This document shows positions 43,758 to 52,012 of a DNA stretch of 64,000 nt, piece by piece (positions within the stretch are counted from its first letter, which is position 1; each line of letters opens with the position of its first letter). The translations under genes were made by a program, and so were the position numbers. A model generated the notes under the pieces. The model was not told the origin of the DNA. It worked only from the letters and a program-made list of their open reading frames with translations, and searched no databases. Source of the stretch: Terrimesophilobacter sp044464485 (GTDB taxonomy: Bacteria > Actinomycetota > Actinomycetes > Actinomycetales > Microbacteriaceae); contig JBIQLG010000001.1 of NCBI GenBank assembly GCA_044464485.1, forward strand, positions 299,100-363,099. The letters are read 5' to 3'.

Positions 43758-44354
43758 TCATCCCTTGTGCTCTCCTCCCCGCGTCCAGCGCGCGGAAAGC
43801 GGTGCACCCGGCGCCTGAAGTACGAGCTCCTCTGCACTGCAGTTCGCCGTGACGGTGGGGATGTCGGTGTAGTCGATTGCCGGGATGGTGGAGGTTTCGC
43901 TCGCTGCTTCTGATCCGCCACCCGGCACCGTAGCCCAATTTTTGAGGTCGAGCGAAGCGGGGTCGCTCCCGGTGCTCCAGTTGCCCGTCGCGGTGTATGC
44001 GGAGGGGGTATTGAGGGGCACGCGCGTATCCCCGGCGACAATCGTGCCCGTCGTGGTGAGGTCGATGTCTGTGGAGACGAGCCCGTCCGACGTGAACTGG
44101 ATTGTGCCAGCGCCGTCGAGCGCGAAATCCGCAATCGGCAGGCCACGGTCGTTGACGAAATCGGCGGACTGCGCCTCATAATCCGAAACATCCAGGTTCC
44201 AGGTTCCGACGATGCACGGTGCTTCTCTCGGCGAAGATTTGTCGTCGGAGCCGTCACGGTCGGGATTGGTGGCGGAGGCGCATCCGCTAAGGGTCATCGT
44301 CGCAAACAGCGCGAGGATGAGCGGGGGAGTGGCTGTACGGGCTGTTCGCTGCAT
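43758..44354 (-). CDS. Secreted lipoprotein of unknown function
   Basis: 198 residues with signal peptide and lipobox LSGC at about residues 22-25, then an acidic linker. The mature part begins IVGTWNLDVSDY and has Thr/Ser/Asp-rich beta-like sequence (GTIQFTSDGLVSTDIDLTTTG), resembling lipocalin- or META-like beta-barrel lipoproteins, but no family can be named. Two Cys in the mature part could form a disulfide. The ATG has AGGAG upstream on the minus strand. Confidence 0.75.
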   Translation of the reverse strand: MQRTARTATPPLILALFATMTLSGCASATNPDRDGSDDKSSPREAPCIVGTWNLDVSDYEAQSADFVNDRGLPIADFALDGAGTIQFTSDGLVSTDIDLTTTGTIVAGDTRVPLNTPSAYTATGNWSTGSDPASLDLKNWATVPGGGSEAASETSTIPAIDYTDIPTVTANCSAEELVLQAPGAPLSARWTRGGEHKG

Positions 44355-44473
44355 GATGTCTCCTTTTGTGTGTGGGAACTCACAATGACACGACGAACGC
44401 GGCCCTGTCGAGGGTTGACACGCTTACTCATCCACTTTTTCCGCGACTGCGGAAGTGCCCGCACAGTGACCTC

Positions 44474-44485
44474 TAGGCTGAGAGG
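44474..44485 (+). promoter_or_regulatory. Probable -10 box of leaderless MFS gene
   Basis: TAGGCT at 44474-44479 precedes the ATG at 44486 by six bases (GAGAGG). The spacer also resembles a Shine-Dalgarno sequence, so a leadered mRNA cannot be excluded. Confidence 0.4.
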
Positions 44486-45682
44486 ATGCCGGCCACCAGC
44501 GAGAAATCGCGCCTCTCCCGCGAGACCGTTGTGCTGGGAATCATTGCCTTCTTCGTCATGGTCGGGTTCGGTGTGGTGATTCCGGTCTTACCGGTCTTCA
44601 TCCGCAGTTTCAATGTCGGCTACACCGAAGTCGGTGCGGTGGTCTCCGCGTTCGCGCTGGCCAGATTTATCGTGAGCCCATTCGTGGGCAAACTCATCAG
44701 CTGGGGTGGGGAGCGCACGATTCTCGCGACTGGGATCGGAATCGTCGCGGTGTCGAGTGCGTTGGTGGGGCTTGCGCAAACCTATGTCGAGGTTCTCGTG
44801 CTTCGCGGGGCGGGTGGAATCGGCTCGGCGATGTTCAGCATTTCGGCCATGTCCCTCCTGCTGGCAACGACGCCGCCCCACCGGCGCGGAAGAGCGGTGG
44901 GCTTCTATCAGGGAGGCTTCCTCATCGGGGGGATGGCCGGTCCGGCTCTGGGCGGTGTGCTCGCGGTCATTTCTTTGCGCGCGCCGTTCTTCTTTTATGC
45001 GGGAACGCTCGTTGTCGCCGGGATCGTCGGATTGCTGTTTCTGAAACCCGCTTCGAAAGCGATGGCCGACGACGGGCGATCCGAAGTTGCCGCCCTGCCG
45101 TTCCGGCTGGTGCTGCGGGACGAGCGCTTTCGGGCCGCATGCATCGCCAACTTCGCTTCGGGATGGTCCAGCCTCGGCGTGCGCAGCGCGCTCGTGCCGA
45201 TCCTGGTTGTCGAGTTGCTGCACAAGGAGGAACTGTGGACGGGCATAGCCTTCGCTATCGCTGCGGTGGCGCAGACTCTCGCACTCGGTCCTGCCGGCAC
45301 CTTCGTGGACCGGATTGGCCGAAAACCCGCCATCATCGCGTCGTACGCGGTGGCGGCCACGGTCATGCTCGTGATCCCCTTTGCGGGAAACATCGTCGTG
45401 CTCATCGTCTTGCTGAGCATTTTTGGTATCGCCGCGGCCTTCATGGGTACGGCGCCAGCGGCCTCCGTCGGCGATGCCGCGGGAGCAAAAAGCGGCCAGC
45501 CGGTAGCCGTTTTCTCGGCGATATCGGATCTTGGCGCGATCATCGGACCGCTGGCCGCTGGCGCACTGCTCGACGTTTTCTCCTATCCCGCTGCGTTTGG
45601 TTCCGCAGTGATCCTGTTGGGTTTCGCTTCGCTCTACGCTCTGCGGATGCCGCGTCGCTCAATGCTGAACGCAGGAACCTGA
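44486..45682 (+). CDS. Major facilitator superfamily transporter (multidrug-efflux-like)
   Basis: Twelve-helix MFS protein of 398 residues. The helix 1-2 region (VVIPVLPVFIRSFNVGYTEVG) and RFIVSPFVGKLISWGGERT carry the DHA1-type motif A variant; a second copy is DRIGRKPAIIASY. Likely proton-driven drug or metabolite exporter; substrate unknown. Its 3' end overlaps the convergent protease gene by 24 bases. Confidence 0.9.
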   Translation: MPATSEKSRLSRETVVLGIIAFFVMVGFGVVIPVLPVFIRSFNVGYTEVGAVVSAFALARFIVSPFVGKLISWGGERTILATGIGIVAVSSALVGLAQTYVEVLVLRGAGGIGSAMFSISAMSLLLATTPPHRRGRAVGFYQGGFLIGGMAGPALGGVLAVISLRAPFFFYAGTLVVAGIVGLLFLKPASKAMADDGRSEVAALPFRLVLRDERFRAACIANFASGWSSLGVRSALVPILVVELLHKEELWTGIAFAIAAVAQTLALGPAGTFVDRIGRKPAIIASYAVAATVMLVIPFAGNIVVLIVLLSIFGIAAAFMGTAPAASVGDAAGAKSGQPVAVFSAISDLGAIIGPLAAGALLDVFSYPAAFGSAVILLGFASLYALRMPRRSMLNAGT

Positions 45683-46864
45683 CGACACAGGCTTGTCGAG
45701 GGAGGATGCTTCCGCGGCGACAGGGCCGACCTCTTCCATCGTTTGCGCGTAACCCACATTCTGAGTGTCTGCCGATTTAGCGAACACCACGCCCACCACG
45801 GCCCCCTTTTGCGACAGCAGAGGCCCGCCCGAGTTGCCTTCCTGAACGTGCGCGGCCAACTGGTACACCTGCATGGTGTGCGGATTGCTGCCGTAAATGT
45901 CATTGACGCGCACGTCGATGACGCGCTCCACTCGCGCGGGGTTCGATTGGAATGGTCCACCAAGCGGGTATCCGTCAAAAACGGCGGTAGAGCCTTCTGC
46001 GAGGTTTTTGCCCAAGGAAATTGGCGCAGCCGTCATCCCGGTCACCGCCACCACCGCGAGGTCGTTCGACGGGTCGAAATAGACGACGCGACCGGAAAAC
46101 GCGCCGCCGCCGGGAACTTCCACGACGGGTTCGGATACTCCCGCAACGACGTGCGCATTCGTGACGACTCGATTCTTGGCCACAACAAATCCGCTGCCCG
46201 ACTGGTTCTGACCGCACTGGTACGCCGTTCCGGTCACTTTCACGACGGAGCGCGCTGCCTTCTCCAGAGAAGGGCTCGTGGTGTCGATGTTCGGAATTGT
46301 TGGTGGCGTAGTGGGCGCGCCGGGGTCGCTTACGCCGCCCGCTGCCGAAATGATTCGAGGGATTCCCTCGTTGATGACGAGGGCGCGCAATTGCGCCATC
46401 CCGCTTCGAACGGGAGCGGGCGTGATGTGCTCAATCGTGCGCAGCACCGTTGAGCCAGCGATGGCCTGCGAGAGAACGGGAACTCCGAGTGAGCCGATGC
46501 TGAACGCGACCATGGACGCCACGAGCGCCGCCACAATGGCGTTCACGATCGCACCGGCGATCCTGTCGACAATGCCGAGTCTGGTCTCTTCCACCCGGTT
46601 GCCAATCGCCCTGCCGATGAGTGAACCGAGCGTTTGTCCCGCCACAATAAGAACGAGCACTGCGACGAGGATCAGCAGAAGCCTCCACTGCGGCCAGGGG
46701 ATCCACGAACCGATCATGGGTATTGCGAAGAACGCGATTAAGCCGCCGGCGACGATGCCGGCCATAGCAAAAATGCTTCGAATGAATCCCGCGATCCAGC
46801 CGTAACTGAAATACGCGAGGATCATCAAAATGAGCAAGGCGTCCAGAATTCCTGCAACAGACAT
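45659..46864 (-). CDS. MarP-like membrane serine protease (CvpA + trypsin domains)
   Basis: 401 residues: four N-terminal membrane helices of the CvpA/colicin V type (about residues 5-125), a Pro/Thr-rich linker, then a trypsin-like domain with VTNAHVVAG (His), NDLAVVAV (Asp) and QEGNSGGPLL (Ser), about 205-380. This is the architecture of mycobacterial MarP, an extracytoplasmic protease required for acid and oxidative stress tolerance. A Cys pair (YQCGQNQ and the C-terminal SGSCVQH) could form the disulfide known for MarP. GGAGGAA precedes the ATG. Confidence 0.9.
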   Translation of the reverse strand: MSVAGILDALLILMILAYFSYGWIAGFIRSIFAMAGIVAGGLIAFFAIPMIGSWIPWPQWRLLLILVAVLVLIVAGQTLGSLIGRAIGNRVEETRLGIVDRIAGAIVNAIVAALVASMVAFSIGSLGVPVLSQAIAGSTVLRTIEHITPAPVRSGMAQLRALVINEGIPRIISAAGGVSDPGAPTTPPTIPNIDTTSPSLEKAARSVVKVTGTAYQCGQNQSGSGFVVAKNRVVTNAHVVAGVSEPVVEVPGGGAFSGRVVYFDPSNDLAVVAVTGMTAAPISLGKNLAEGSTAVFDGYPLGGPFQSNPARVERVIDVRVNDIYGSNPHTMQVYQLAAHVQEGNSGGPLLSQKGAVVGVVFAKSADTQNVGYAQTMEEVGPVAAEASSLDKPVSSGSCVQH

Positions 46865-46926
46865 TCGCGTTCCTCCAAACTCTGCTCGCTGAGACTATCG
46901 TGATCTGACTGAGCGAAACTTGAAGC

Positions 46927-47757
46927 ATGACAATTCCCAAGCGAACTCTCAACGATGGCCGTGAGCTTCCCGCGATCGGATTCGGCACCTACAAATTGAA
47001 TGGCGACGAGGGTGTCTCAGCGGTGCTTTCCGCACTGGATTGCGGCTATCGATTGCTGGACACTGCACTCAATTATGAGAACGAAGCGGACGTCGGTGAG
47101 GCCATTTCGCGCTCAGACGTCGCGCGCGAAGATGTCGTGCTCGCCACGAAGTTGCCGGGACGTTTCCACGGGTTCGATGAAACCCGAAAGGGTTTTGGGG
47201 AGTCGCTTGCACGCCTTGGTGTCGACTACGTCGATCTGTTTCTCATCCACTGGCCGATGCCCAGAATCGGCAAGTACGTCGACACTTGGCGGGCAATGAT
47301 CCAGCTCCGGGACGACGGGCTCGTTCGATCGATCGGGGTCAGTAATTTCACGCGCGAGCACCTCACACGCATCATGGAGGACACCGGTGTGGCGCCGGCA
47401 GTGAACCAGATCGAACTTCATCCGCACTTTCCGCAGTCCGACATGCGTGCCTTCCATGCGGAACACGGCATCCAAACTCAAAGCTGGACTCCGTTGGCAC
47501 GTCAACGTTCGGTGCTGAGCGACCCCGTGGTAACCGCGGTTGCGCAGGCTCACGACGTGACGCCGGCGCAAGCCGTTCTTCGCTGGCATGTGCAGCTCGG
47601 CTCGATTCCGCTGCCGAAGTCCGCCAGTGCGTCGAGGCAACGTGAGAATCTCGACGTTTTCGACTTCGAACTCTCGGATGCGGAAATCGCGTCGATCTCG
47701 TCGCTCGAGTCTGGCAGGCTCTGGGGCGGCGACCCCGACACGAACGAGGAGTTCTAG
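46927..47757 (+). CDS. Aldo/keto reductase
   Basis: NADPH-dependent reductase of 276 residues with the catalytic tetrad: Asp and Tyr in LLDTALNYENE (about residues 45-55), Lys in VLATKLPG and His in LFLIHWPMP. GVSNFTREHL and the C-terminal IPLPKSASASRQREN form the cofactor site. Resembles 2,5-diketo-gluconate reductase-like AKRs; the substrate is open. Divergent from the MarP-like gene with a 62-base gap. Confidence 0.93.
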   Translation: MTIPKRTLNDGRELPAIGFGTYKLNGDEGVSAVLSALDCGYRLLDTALNYENEADVGEAISRSDVAREDVVLATKLPGRFHGFDETRKGFGESLARLGVDYVDLFLIHWPMPRIGKYVDTWRAMIQLRDDGLVRSIGVSNFTREHLTRIMEDTGVAPAVNQIELHPHFPQSDMRAFHAEHGIQTQSWTPLARQRSVLSDPVVTAVAQAHDVTPAQAVLRWHVQLGSIPLPKSASASRQRENLDVFDFELSDAEIASISSLESGRLWGGDPDTNEEF

Positions 47758-47804
47758 CCGCGCTCGTATCATTGAACCGTTGTCGGCCCTCCCTCCGAGC
47801 CCGT

Positions 47805-48146
47805 CTAACCGAGCCCGGGGATCGTCAGCCAGCCCGCGGCGATGAGCAGCACGACAGAGTTGAGGATCAGCGCGATGATCGTGAGCGTGGATGCGCCCTT
47901 GGCTCCCGCACCGCGAAGGAACAAAATCAACAGGAGCACCACTTCGAGAATGGCGGAGAACAGCAGTGTTCCCAGCGGCGCGGGGAACGCAAAGAATATC
48001 GAGAGCAGCATGAGCAACGCGAACACCAGTTCCGCGACCGCGAGGATCGAGTTGCTGCGGCGGCCGCGCAGTCGGCTGATGCCGTCCCAGAGGGAGAGGG
48101 CGGCGGCGAGAATGGTGATGATGAGAAGCCAGGACAGGGTGATCAT
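47805..48146 (-). CDS. Small four-helix membrane protein
   Basis: 113 residues, almost entirely hydrophobic, with four predicted membrane helices (TLSWLLIITILAAALSLWDG; AVAELVFALLMLLSIFFAF; LGTLLFSAILEVVLLLILFL; LTIIALILNSVVLLIAAGWL). ATG 48146 follows GAAAGG. No family recognised; the frame's hydrophobic pattern supports a real gene. Confidence 0.7.
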   Translation of the reverse strand: MITLSWLLIITILAAALSLWDGISRLRGRRSNSILAVAELVFALLMLLSIFFAFPAPLGTLLFSAILEVVLLLILFLRGAGAKGASTLTIIALILNSVVLLIAAGWLTIPGLG

Positions 48147-48275
48147 GGTCGTACCTTTCCACGGGACATCGTTGTCCGCGAGTGTTTTTCGCGGTGTGCC
48201 CACACTATCGAGGTTGCGCACAGGTTTCGCCGTGAGTTTCGGAATACTTTGAACGCGCGAGCGGTTTCACAAGGT

Positions 48276-48833
48276 ATGACTACTTCCATGATCCGGCGGC
48301 CCGTTGCGGGGCAGGTGCGCGTAACCATTGACGCGGTGGGCACCATGGTCGCGGCGACGGTTGCGGATGTGGGTCTCGCGGCCGAAGGCTTCGTGCGCGG
48401 CGATCGGGTGGCGTTTTCGCCCGCGCTTGCGGGTGACCCTGTGGTGGGAGTGGACACGCTCATCGGCATTCCGAAGAACGTTTCCGACCGTCAGGCAGCG
48501 GATCTGCTCGCGCCCGGCCTGCTTGCTCGCGCCATGATCTCTCAGGTGCGTCCGTTCGCGCGCGGGCAGCGGGTTGCCGTCGAACTCGGCAACTCGACGC
48601 TTCGACAGGTTGTTTCCGCGTGGGTGGCTGCCCGTGGCGGCGTCATCGTGACCGATCGTGACGAAGCTGACGTCATCTACGGGGAGCAGCACCGACGCAT
48701 CGCTGCCGTTGAAGCGGCGCACCGTCAGGGGCGCATCCAGCAGGCGGCGACCGAAGTATTTCAGGCGATTCGCGACGGCGTGTTCGATGACGTTCGGGTG
48801 CCGCAAAGGGATTCGCGGCGCGACGCCGCGTGA
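48276..48833 (+). CDS. Short MDR/quinone-oxidoreductase-like protein, possibly truncated
   Basis: 185 residues. Sequence resembles the GroES-like domain and start of the nucleotide-binding part of zinc-independent medium-chain dehydrogenases (AEGFVRGDRVAFSPALAGDPV, IGIPKNVSDRQAADLLAPGLLA), but the GxGxxG segment is absent and the protein is about half the usual 320-residue length. ATG 48276 follows AAGG; the longer frame upstream is antisense to the neighbouring membrane protein. It may be a remnant or a shortened functional form. Confidence 0.6.
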   Translation: MTTSMIRRPVAGQVRVTIDAVGTMVAATVADVGLAAEGFVRGDRVAFSPALAGDPVVGVDTLIGIPKNVSDRQAADLLAPGLLARAMISQVRPFARGQRVAVELGNSTLRQVVSAWVAARGGVIVTDRDEADVIYGEQHRRIAAVEAAHRQGRIQQAATEVFQAIRDGVFDDVRVPQRDSRRDAA

Positions 48834-48867
48834 GGCACGGTGTACCTGGTGAAATGATGGCCGCGCG

Positions 48868-49176
48868 ATGACCGTCACGTTGCTGCACATTGCGGAGTGT
48901 CCGAACTGGGAACACGCGGGAGTTCGACTGCGAACCGCACTTGATGCGGTCGGCAGAGCCGGAGAACACATCGAATACGTTTTGCTGCGCACTCAGGAGG
49001 AAGCTGCGCGATATCCGTTCGCGGGTTCTCCGACCGTTCTCATCGATGGAGAAGATCCGTTTGCTCACGGCGGCACAATGAGCGAACTCGCGTGTCGCGT
49101 TTACCAGACCGAGGATGGGCTCGCGGGCTCACCGACCGTTGCTGAACTGAAAGCTGTGCTCAGAAGGAAGTCCTGA
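48868..49176 (+). CDS. Thioredoxin-like small protein (single active-site Cys)
   Basis: 102 residues. TVTLLHIAECPNWEHAG and FAGSPTVLIDGEDPF match the thioredoxin-fold proteins of actinobacteria often annotated as thioredoxin family or alkylmercury-lyase-like. The usual CxxC pair is reduced to CPNW with one Cys; another Cys occurs at ELACRVY. Function unknown, redox or metal related by fold. Confidence 0.75.
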   Translation: MTVTLLHIAECPNWEHAGVRLRTALDAVGRAGEHIEYVLLRTQEEAARYPFAGSPTVLIDGEDPFAHGGTMSELACRVYQTEDGLAGSPTVAELKAVLRRKS

Positions 49177-49268
49177 CTGCGGGGTTTGGCACTTCGAGCA
49201 GCTTGAACCTTTCTACTTGCTGGGTTTGGCCAGCAGGGCAGTAGAACATCGACGGCCTCGAGCGGTGC

Positions 49269-49274
49269 TAAACT
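49269..49274 (+). promoter_or_regulatory. Probable -10 box for rpsO
   Basis: TAAACT at 49269-49274 gives a leader of about 80 bases containing self-complementary sequence (GCCGTGAAACGGC), which could host the S15 autoregulatory site. Confidence 0.35.
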
Positions 49275-49360
49275 CTCAAGGTTGCCGTGAAACGGCCGCG
49301 GATAAAGAGAGCTGGCACACAAGGTGACCGGCACCGCGCAACGAGGAGAAGGGGCCATCT

Positions 49361-49630
49361 ATGCCTTTAGCACCAGATGTCAAGAAAGCGATCATCGACG
49401 AGTACGCAACCCACCCGGGTGACACGGGCAGCCCCGAGGTGCAGGTGGCCATGCTGTCTGCGCGCATCAAGGACCTCACCGAACACCTCAAGCACCATAA
49501 GCACGACCACCACTCTCGTCGTGGACTGCTTCTGCTTGTCGGTCAGCGCCGTCGTCTGCTCGGCTACCTGTCGAACATTGACATCAACCGTTACCGCGCG
49601 CTCATCGAGCGCCTGGGTCTGCGTCGGTAG
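49361..49630 (+). CDS. rpsO: 30S ribosomal protein S15
   Basis: 89-residue small-subunit protein that nucleates the 16S central domain. DTGSPEVQVAMLSARIKDLTEHLK split across residues 21-44 and the motif HKHDHHSRRGLL are diagnostic. ATG 49361 follows GAGGAGAAGG. It is usually next to pnp; here pnp lies about 9.7 kb away. Confidence 0.98.
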   Translation: MPLAPDVKKAIIDEYATHPGDTGSPEVQVAMLSARIKDLTEHLKHHKHDHHSRRGLLLLVGQRRRLLGYLSNIDINRYRALIERLGLRR

Positions 49631-49660
49631 CCAGCGCAGGGCATCCATTCTTGTATACGG

Positions 49661-49697
49661 AACGGGTCGACATCCTTCACGGGACGTCGACCCGTTT
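49661..49697 (+). terminator. Rho-independent terminator of rpsO
   Basis: AACGGGTCGAC (49661-49671) and GTCGACCCGTT (49686-49696) form a perfect 11-bp stem with a 14-base loop, ending TTTCCC. Confidence 0.85.
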
Positions 49698-49730
49698 CCC
49701 GTACTCGGCCCGGTGACCCCGTCTGGGCCG

Positions 49731-49835
49731 TCAGAATCCAGGCATTCAGAATCGGGACTTTCAGAATCCGGGCAGTCAGGACCCGGGCAGTTCAGAATCC
49801 GGACGTTGAGTACCCGGGCCGCTAGAATCCCCACT
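49731..49835 (+). repeat. 15-16-nt repeat array (about 6.5 units) ending in a -10 box
   Basis: Units TCAGAATCC(A/G)GG(C/A)... repeat at 49731, 49746, 49761, 49776, 49792 and 49807; the seventh starts TAGAAT (49823-49828), an optimal -10 box seven bases before GTG 49836. The intact units have CAGAAT in the same position, so the promoter looks like it evolved from, or was multiplied into, the array. Confidence 0.8.
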
Positions 49836-50681
49836 GTGGGAGCGAAAACCAACGCCATGAACAGAGTCCGCACCGTCGTCATGTTCGTTCCTTATGTGGT
49901 GGTGGGGCTGGTGCATCTGAGCGCGCTGGCCACCGCCCACGACGACCTTGCGTCCTTCACCAAACCGCTTCTCATGCCGGCGCTAATTGCGGCCCTCTTG
50001 TTCGCCTTGCCGGATTGGCGCACTATCGTTTCGCTTCTGGCATCCCTCGCACTGCTGTTCTCCCTGGCGGGTGATGTGGGAATTTCGGCGCCAGGCGACA
50101 TGAGCTTTTTGCTCGCACTGGGGTTCTTCTTTGTCGCGCATGTTTGTTACATCGTCTTGTTCTGGCGAAAACTGCGGTTGAGCCGCCTGCCGATGATCGG
50201 TCTGCTGTATGTGCTCTGGTGGATGGTGCTCGTCGTGACGCTCGCCCCGTACGTCGGATCGATGCTCGTACCCGTCATGCTCTACGGCCTTATCCTTGGA
50301 GCCATGGGCGCACTTGCGCTCGGATGCAACGGGTTCATCGCGCTCGGCGGGGTTCTGTTCGTTATTTCAGACTCGATACTCGCCCTCAACAAATTTTTCC
50401 CCGATTTTCGCCTGTGGCAGGTCCACGTCGTGATCATGCTCGCCTACATCGCCGCCCAGGGTCTTATCACCGTCGGCATCGTCGTTTGGGCATGGCGGCG
50501 ACGGGCGCTCGAAGCTCTCATGGCGGCCGGTGAGTCCGAGGCGGATGCGGATGCGGGTCGGGATGCAGACGCGGGTCGGGATGCGGACGTGGTTCGGGGT
50601 GCGGACGCGGCGGCGGCGCGATTGTCGGGAGGAAATGCATCGACTGCTGCTGATGACGCGCAGCCGGGCACCACCGCATGA
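49836..50681 (+). CDS. YhhN-family membrane protein (lysoplasmalogenase-like)
   Basis: 281 residues with about eight membrane helices (VVMFVPYVVVGLVHLSALA to VVIMLAYIAAQGLITVG) and the YhhN/TMEM86 conserved acidic positions LLFSLAGDVG and LFVISDSILALNKF. Homologues hydrolyse lysoplasmalogens; activity here is inferred. The tail (about 235-281) has 18-base tandem repeats coding DADAGR, DADAGR, DADVVR. GTG 49836 is supported by the promoter distance; ATG 49857 is an alternative. ATGA overlap with the next gene. Confidence 0.85.
   Translation: MGAKTNAMNRVRTVVMFVPYVVVGLVHLSALATAHDDLASFTKPLLMPALIAALLFALPDWRTIVSLLASLALLFSLAGDVGISAPGDMSFLLALGFFFVAHVCYIVLFWRKLRLSRLPMIGLLYVLWWMVLVVTLAPYVGSMLVPVMLYGLILGAMGALALGCNGFIALGGVLFVISDSILALNKFFPDFRLWQVHVVIMLAYIAAQGLITVGIVVWAWRRRALEALMAAGESEADADAGRDADAGRDADVVRGADAAAARLSGGNASTAADDAQPGTTA
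50544..50609 (+). repeat. 18-bp in-frame tandem repeats in the YhhN-like gene
   Basis: Three full units (50544-50561, 50562-50579, 50580-50597) and a partial fourth encode DADAGR, DADAGR, DADVVR and GADA in the hydrophilic tail. Length is likely variable between strains. Confidence 0.85.
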
Positions 50682-50893
50682 GAAGACGCACCGGGCCGTT
50701 GGCCAGAGTCAACCTGATCCGTGTCGCAATTTTTGCCGTCATCCTCGCTACCGCGGTTCTCGCGTTCGCTCTCCAGGTGGGAGCATTGCGGTTTCTGTTT
50801 CGGAGCGCACTCGTGGTCGGCATCATTGTGCTGTTTGGCAGCTACCTGTGGGAATGGTGGAGAAAGCGGGTGCGGAATAGGGTCGGCCGCTAG
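50678..50893 (+). CDS. Small two-helix membrane protein
   Basis: 71 residues: basic start MRRRTGPLARVNLIR, then two hydrophobic segments (VAIFAVILATAVLAFALQVG; ALVVGIIVLFGSYLWEW) and a basic end. The ATG overlaps the upstream stop, so it is translationally coupled to the YhhN-like protein and may be its partner. No family recognised. Confidence 0.7.
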   Translation: MRRRTGPLARVNLIRVAIFAVILATAVLAFALQVGALRFLFRSALVVGIIVLFGSYLWEWWRKRVRNRVGR

Positions 50894-50913
50894 CGCGTTC
50901 ACTAGGAGTGATG

Positions 50914-51975
50914 ATGACAACTACTCCGCGCCTCTCTGTGCTCGACCTCATTCCCGTTCGCAGCAATCAATCGTCCGGGGATGCTCTCGCGGCATCCGTT
51001 GAACTCGCACAGAGTGCAGATAGGCTCGGCTTCGAGCGATACTGGGTCGCGGAGCACCACAACATGGCCGCGGTGGCGGCAACCAATCCGCCGGTACTTA
51101 TCGCGCTGATCGCGGCGAGCACGAGCCGAATCAGGGTTGGTTCAGGTGGCGTGATGCTGCCGAACCATTCACCGTTTGTGATTGCGGAACAATTCGCCAT
51201 GCTCGAGGCAGCATTTCCCGGGCGAATCGACCTCGGCATAGGCCGTGCGCCGGGAAGCGACCCGGTCATCACGGCGCTGTTGCGGTCGAGCGGAGCCACG
51301 AGCGATGTTGATGAATTCCCGCACAATGTTCGCGACATCGGAATGCTTCTCAACCCGGATGGCGCGACCTTGCAGGTCAGCGCCCGTTCAGGTCAGTCCG
51401 CCCAGGACTACGTCGTGAGGGCAACTCCACACGCGAAATCGAGCCCCCTCATGTGGCTTCTCGGGTCCAGTGATTATTCAGCCCAGCTCGCGGCCCGGCT
51501 CGGTCTTCCCTACGTCTTTGCTCACCACTTCTCCGGTGAGGGCACTGCACGCGCGCTCGAACTGTATCGGAACGGATTCACGGCGAGCGAAACTCTGGCA
51601 CAGCCGCGTACCTTCCTGACGGTGAACGCGATTGTCGCCGACACCGCAGACGAGGCGCTCGCACTCGCGCAGCCCCAGTTGCAGCAGATGGCGAGACTGC
51701 GCAGCGGACTCCCGCTCGGCGCGCAACTGACGGTTGAGGAAGCGGCCGCCGCAGAAGTCACGCCGCACATGCAGGACCTGATGGAGAGGATGTCGACGCG
51801 TTGGATCATCGATGCTCCGGAACAAGCCGCCGCGCGCATTCGGAAACTCGCGCACCAGTTCGGTGTCGATGAAGTGATGGTTTCGCCTGGAGCGTCAGCA
51901 CGAGACGCCGACGACCCGCGGACTTCGCCGGGCCGAGTGCGAACCCTCGAACTGCTCGCGGAACTGCTGGCCTGA
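50914..51975 (+). CDS. LLM class flavin-dependent oxidoreductase (1)
   Basis: Luciferase-like TIM-barrel monooxygenase, 353 residues. RLSVLDLIPVRSNQSSGDAL, DRLGFERYWVAEHHNM, SGGVMLPNHSPFVIAEQFAML and DLGIGRAPGSDP are typical of the group that includes YhbW-like proteins with no known substrate. AGGAG lies five bases before ATG 50914; GTG 50908 and ATG 50911 are also in frame. No reductase gene adjoins. Confidence 0.88.
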   Translation: MTTTPRLSVLDLIPVRSNQSSGDALAASVELAQSADRLGFERYWVAEHHNMAAVAATNPPVLIALIAASTSRIRVGSGGVMLPNHSPFVIAEQFAMLEAAFPGRIDLGIGRAPGSDPVITALLRSSGATSDVDEFPHNVRDIGMLLNPDGATLQVSARSGQSAQDYVVRATPHAKSSPLMWLLGSSDYSAQLAARLGLPYVFAHHFSGEGTARALELYRNGFTASETLAQPRTFLTVNAIVADTADEALALAQPQLQQMARLRSGLPLGAQLTVEEAAAAEVTPHMQDLMERMSTRWIIDAPEQAAARIRKLAHQFGVDEVMVSPGASARDADDPRTSPGRVRTLELLAELLA

Positions 51976-52012
51976 ACGCGCGTCGTCACCTGGCGCTCCG
52001 CCGCAGCTTCCG

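Noticed and set aside
49218..49235. TGCTGG/CCAGCA hairpin after the thioredoxin-like gene as terminator
   Set aside because: Only six base pairs and no T-run.
49731..49835. CRISPR-like reading of the repeat array
   Set aside because: Repeats are contiguous with no spacers and only 15-16 nt.
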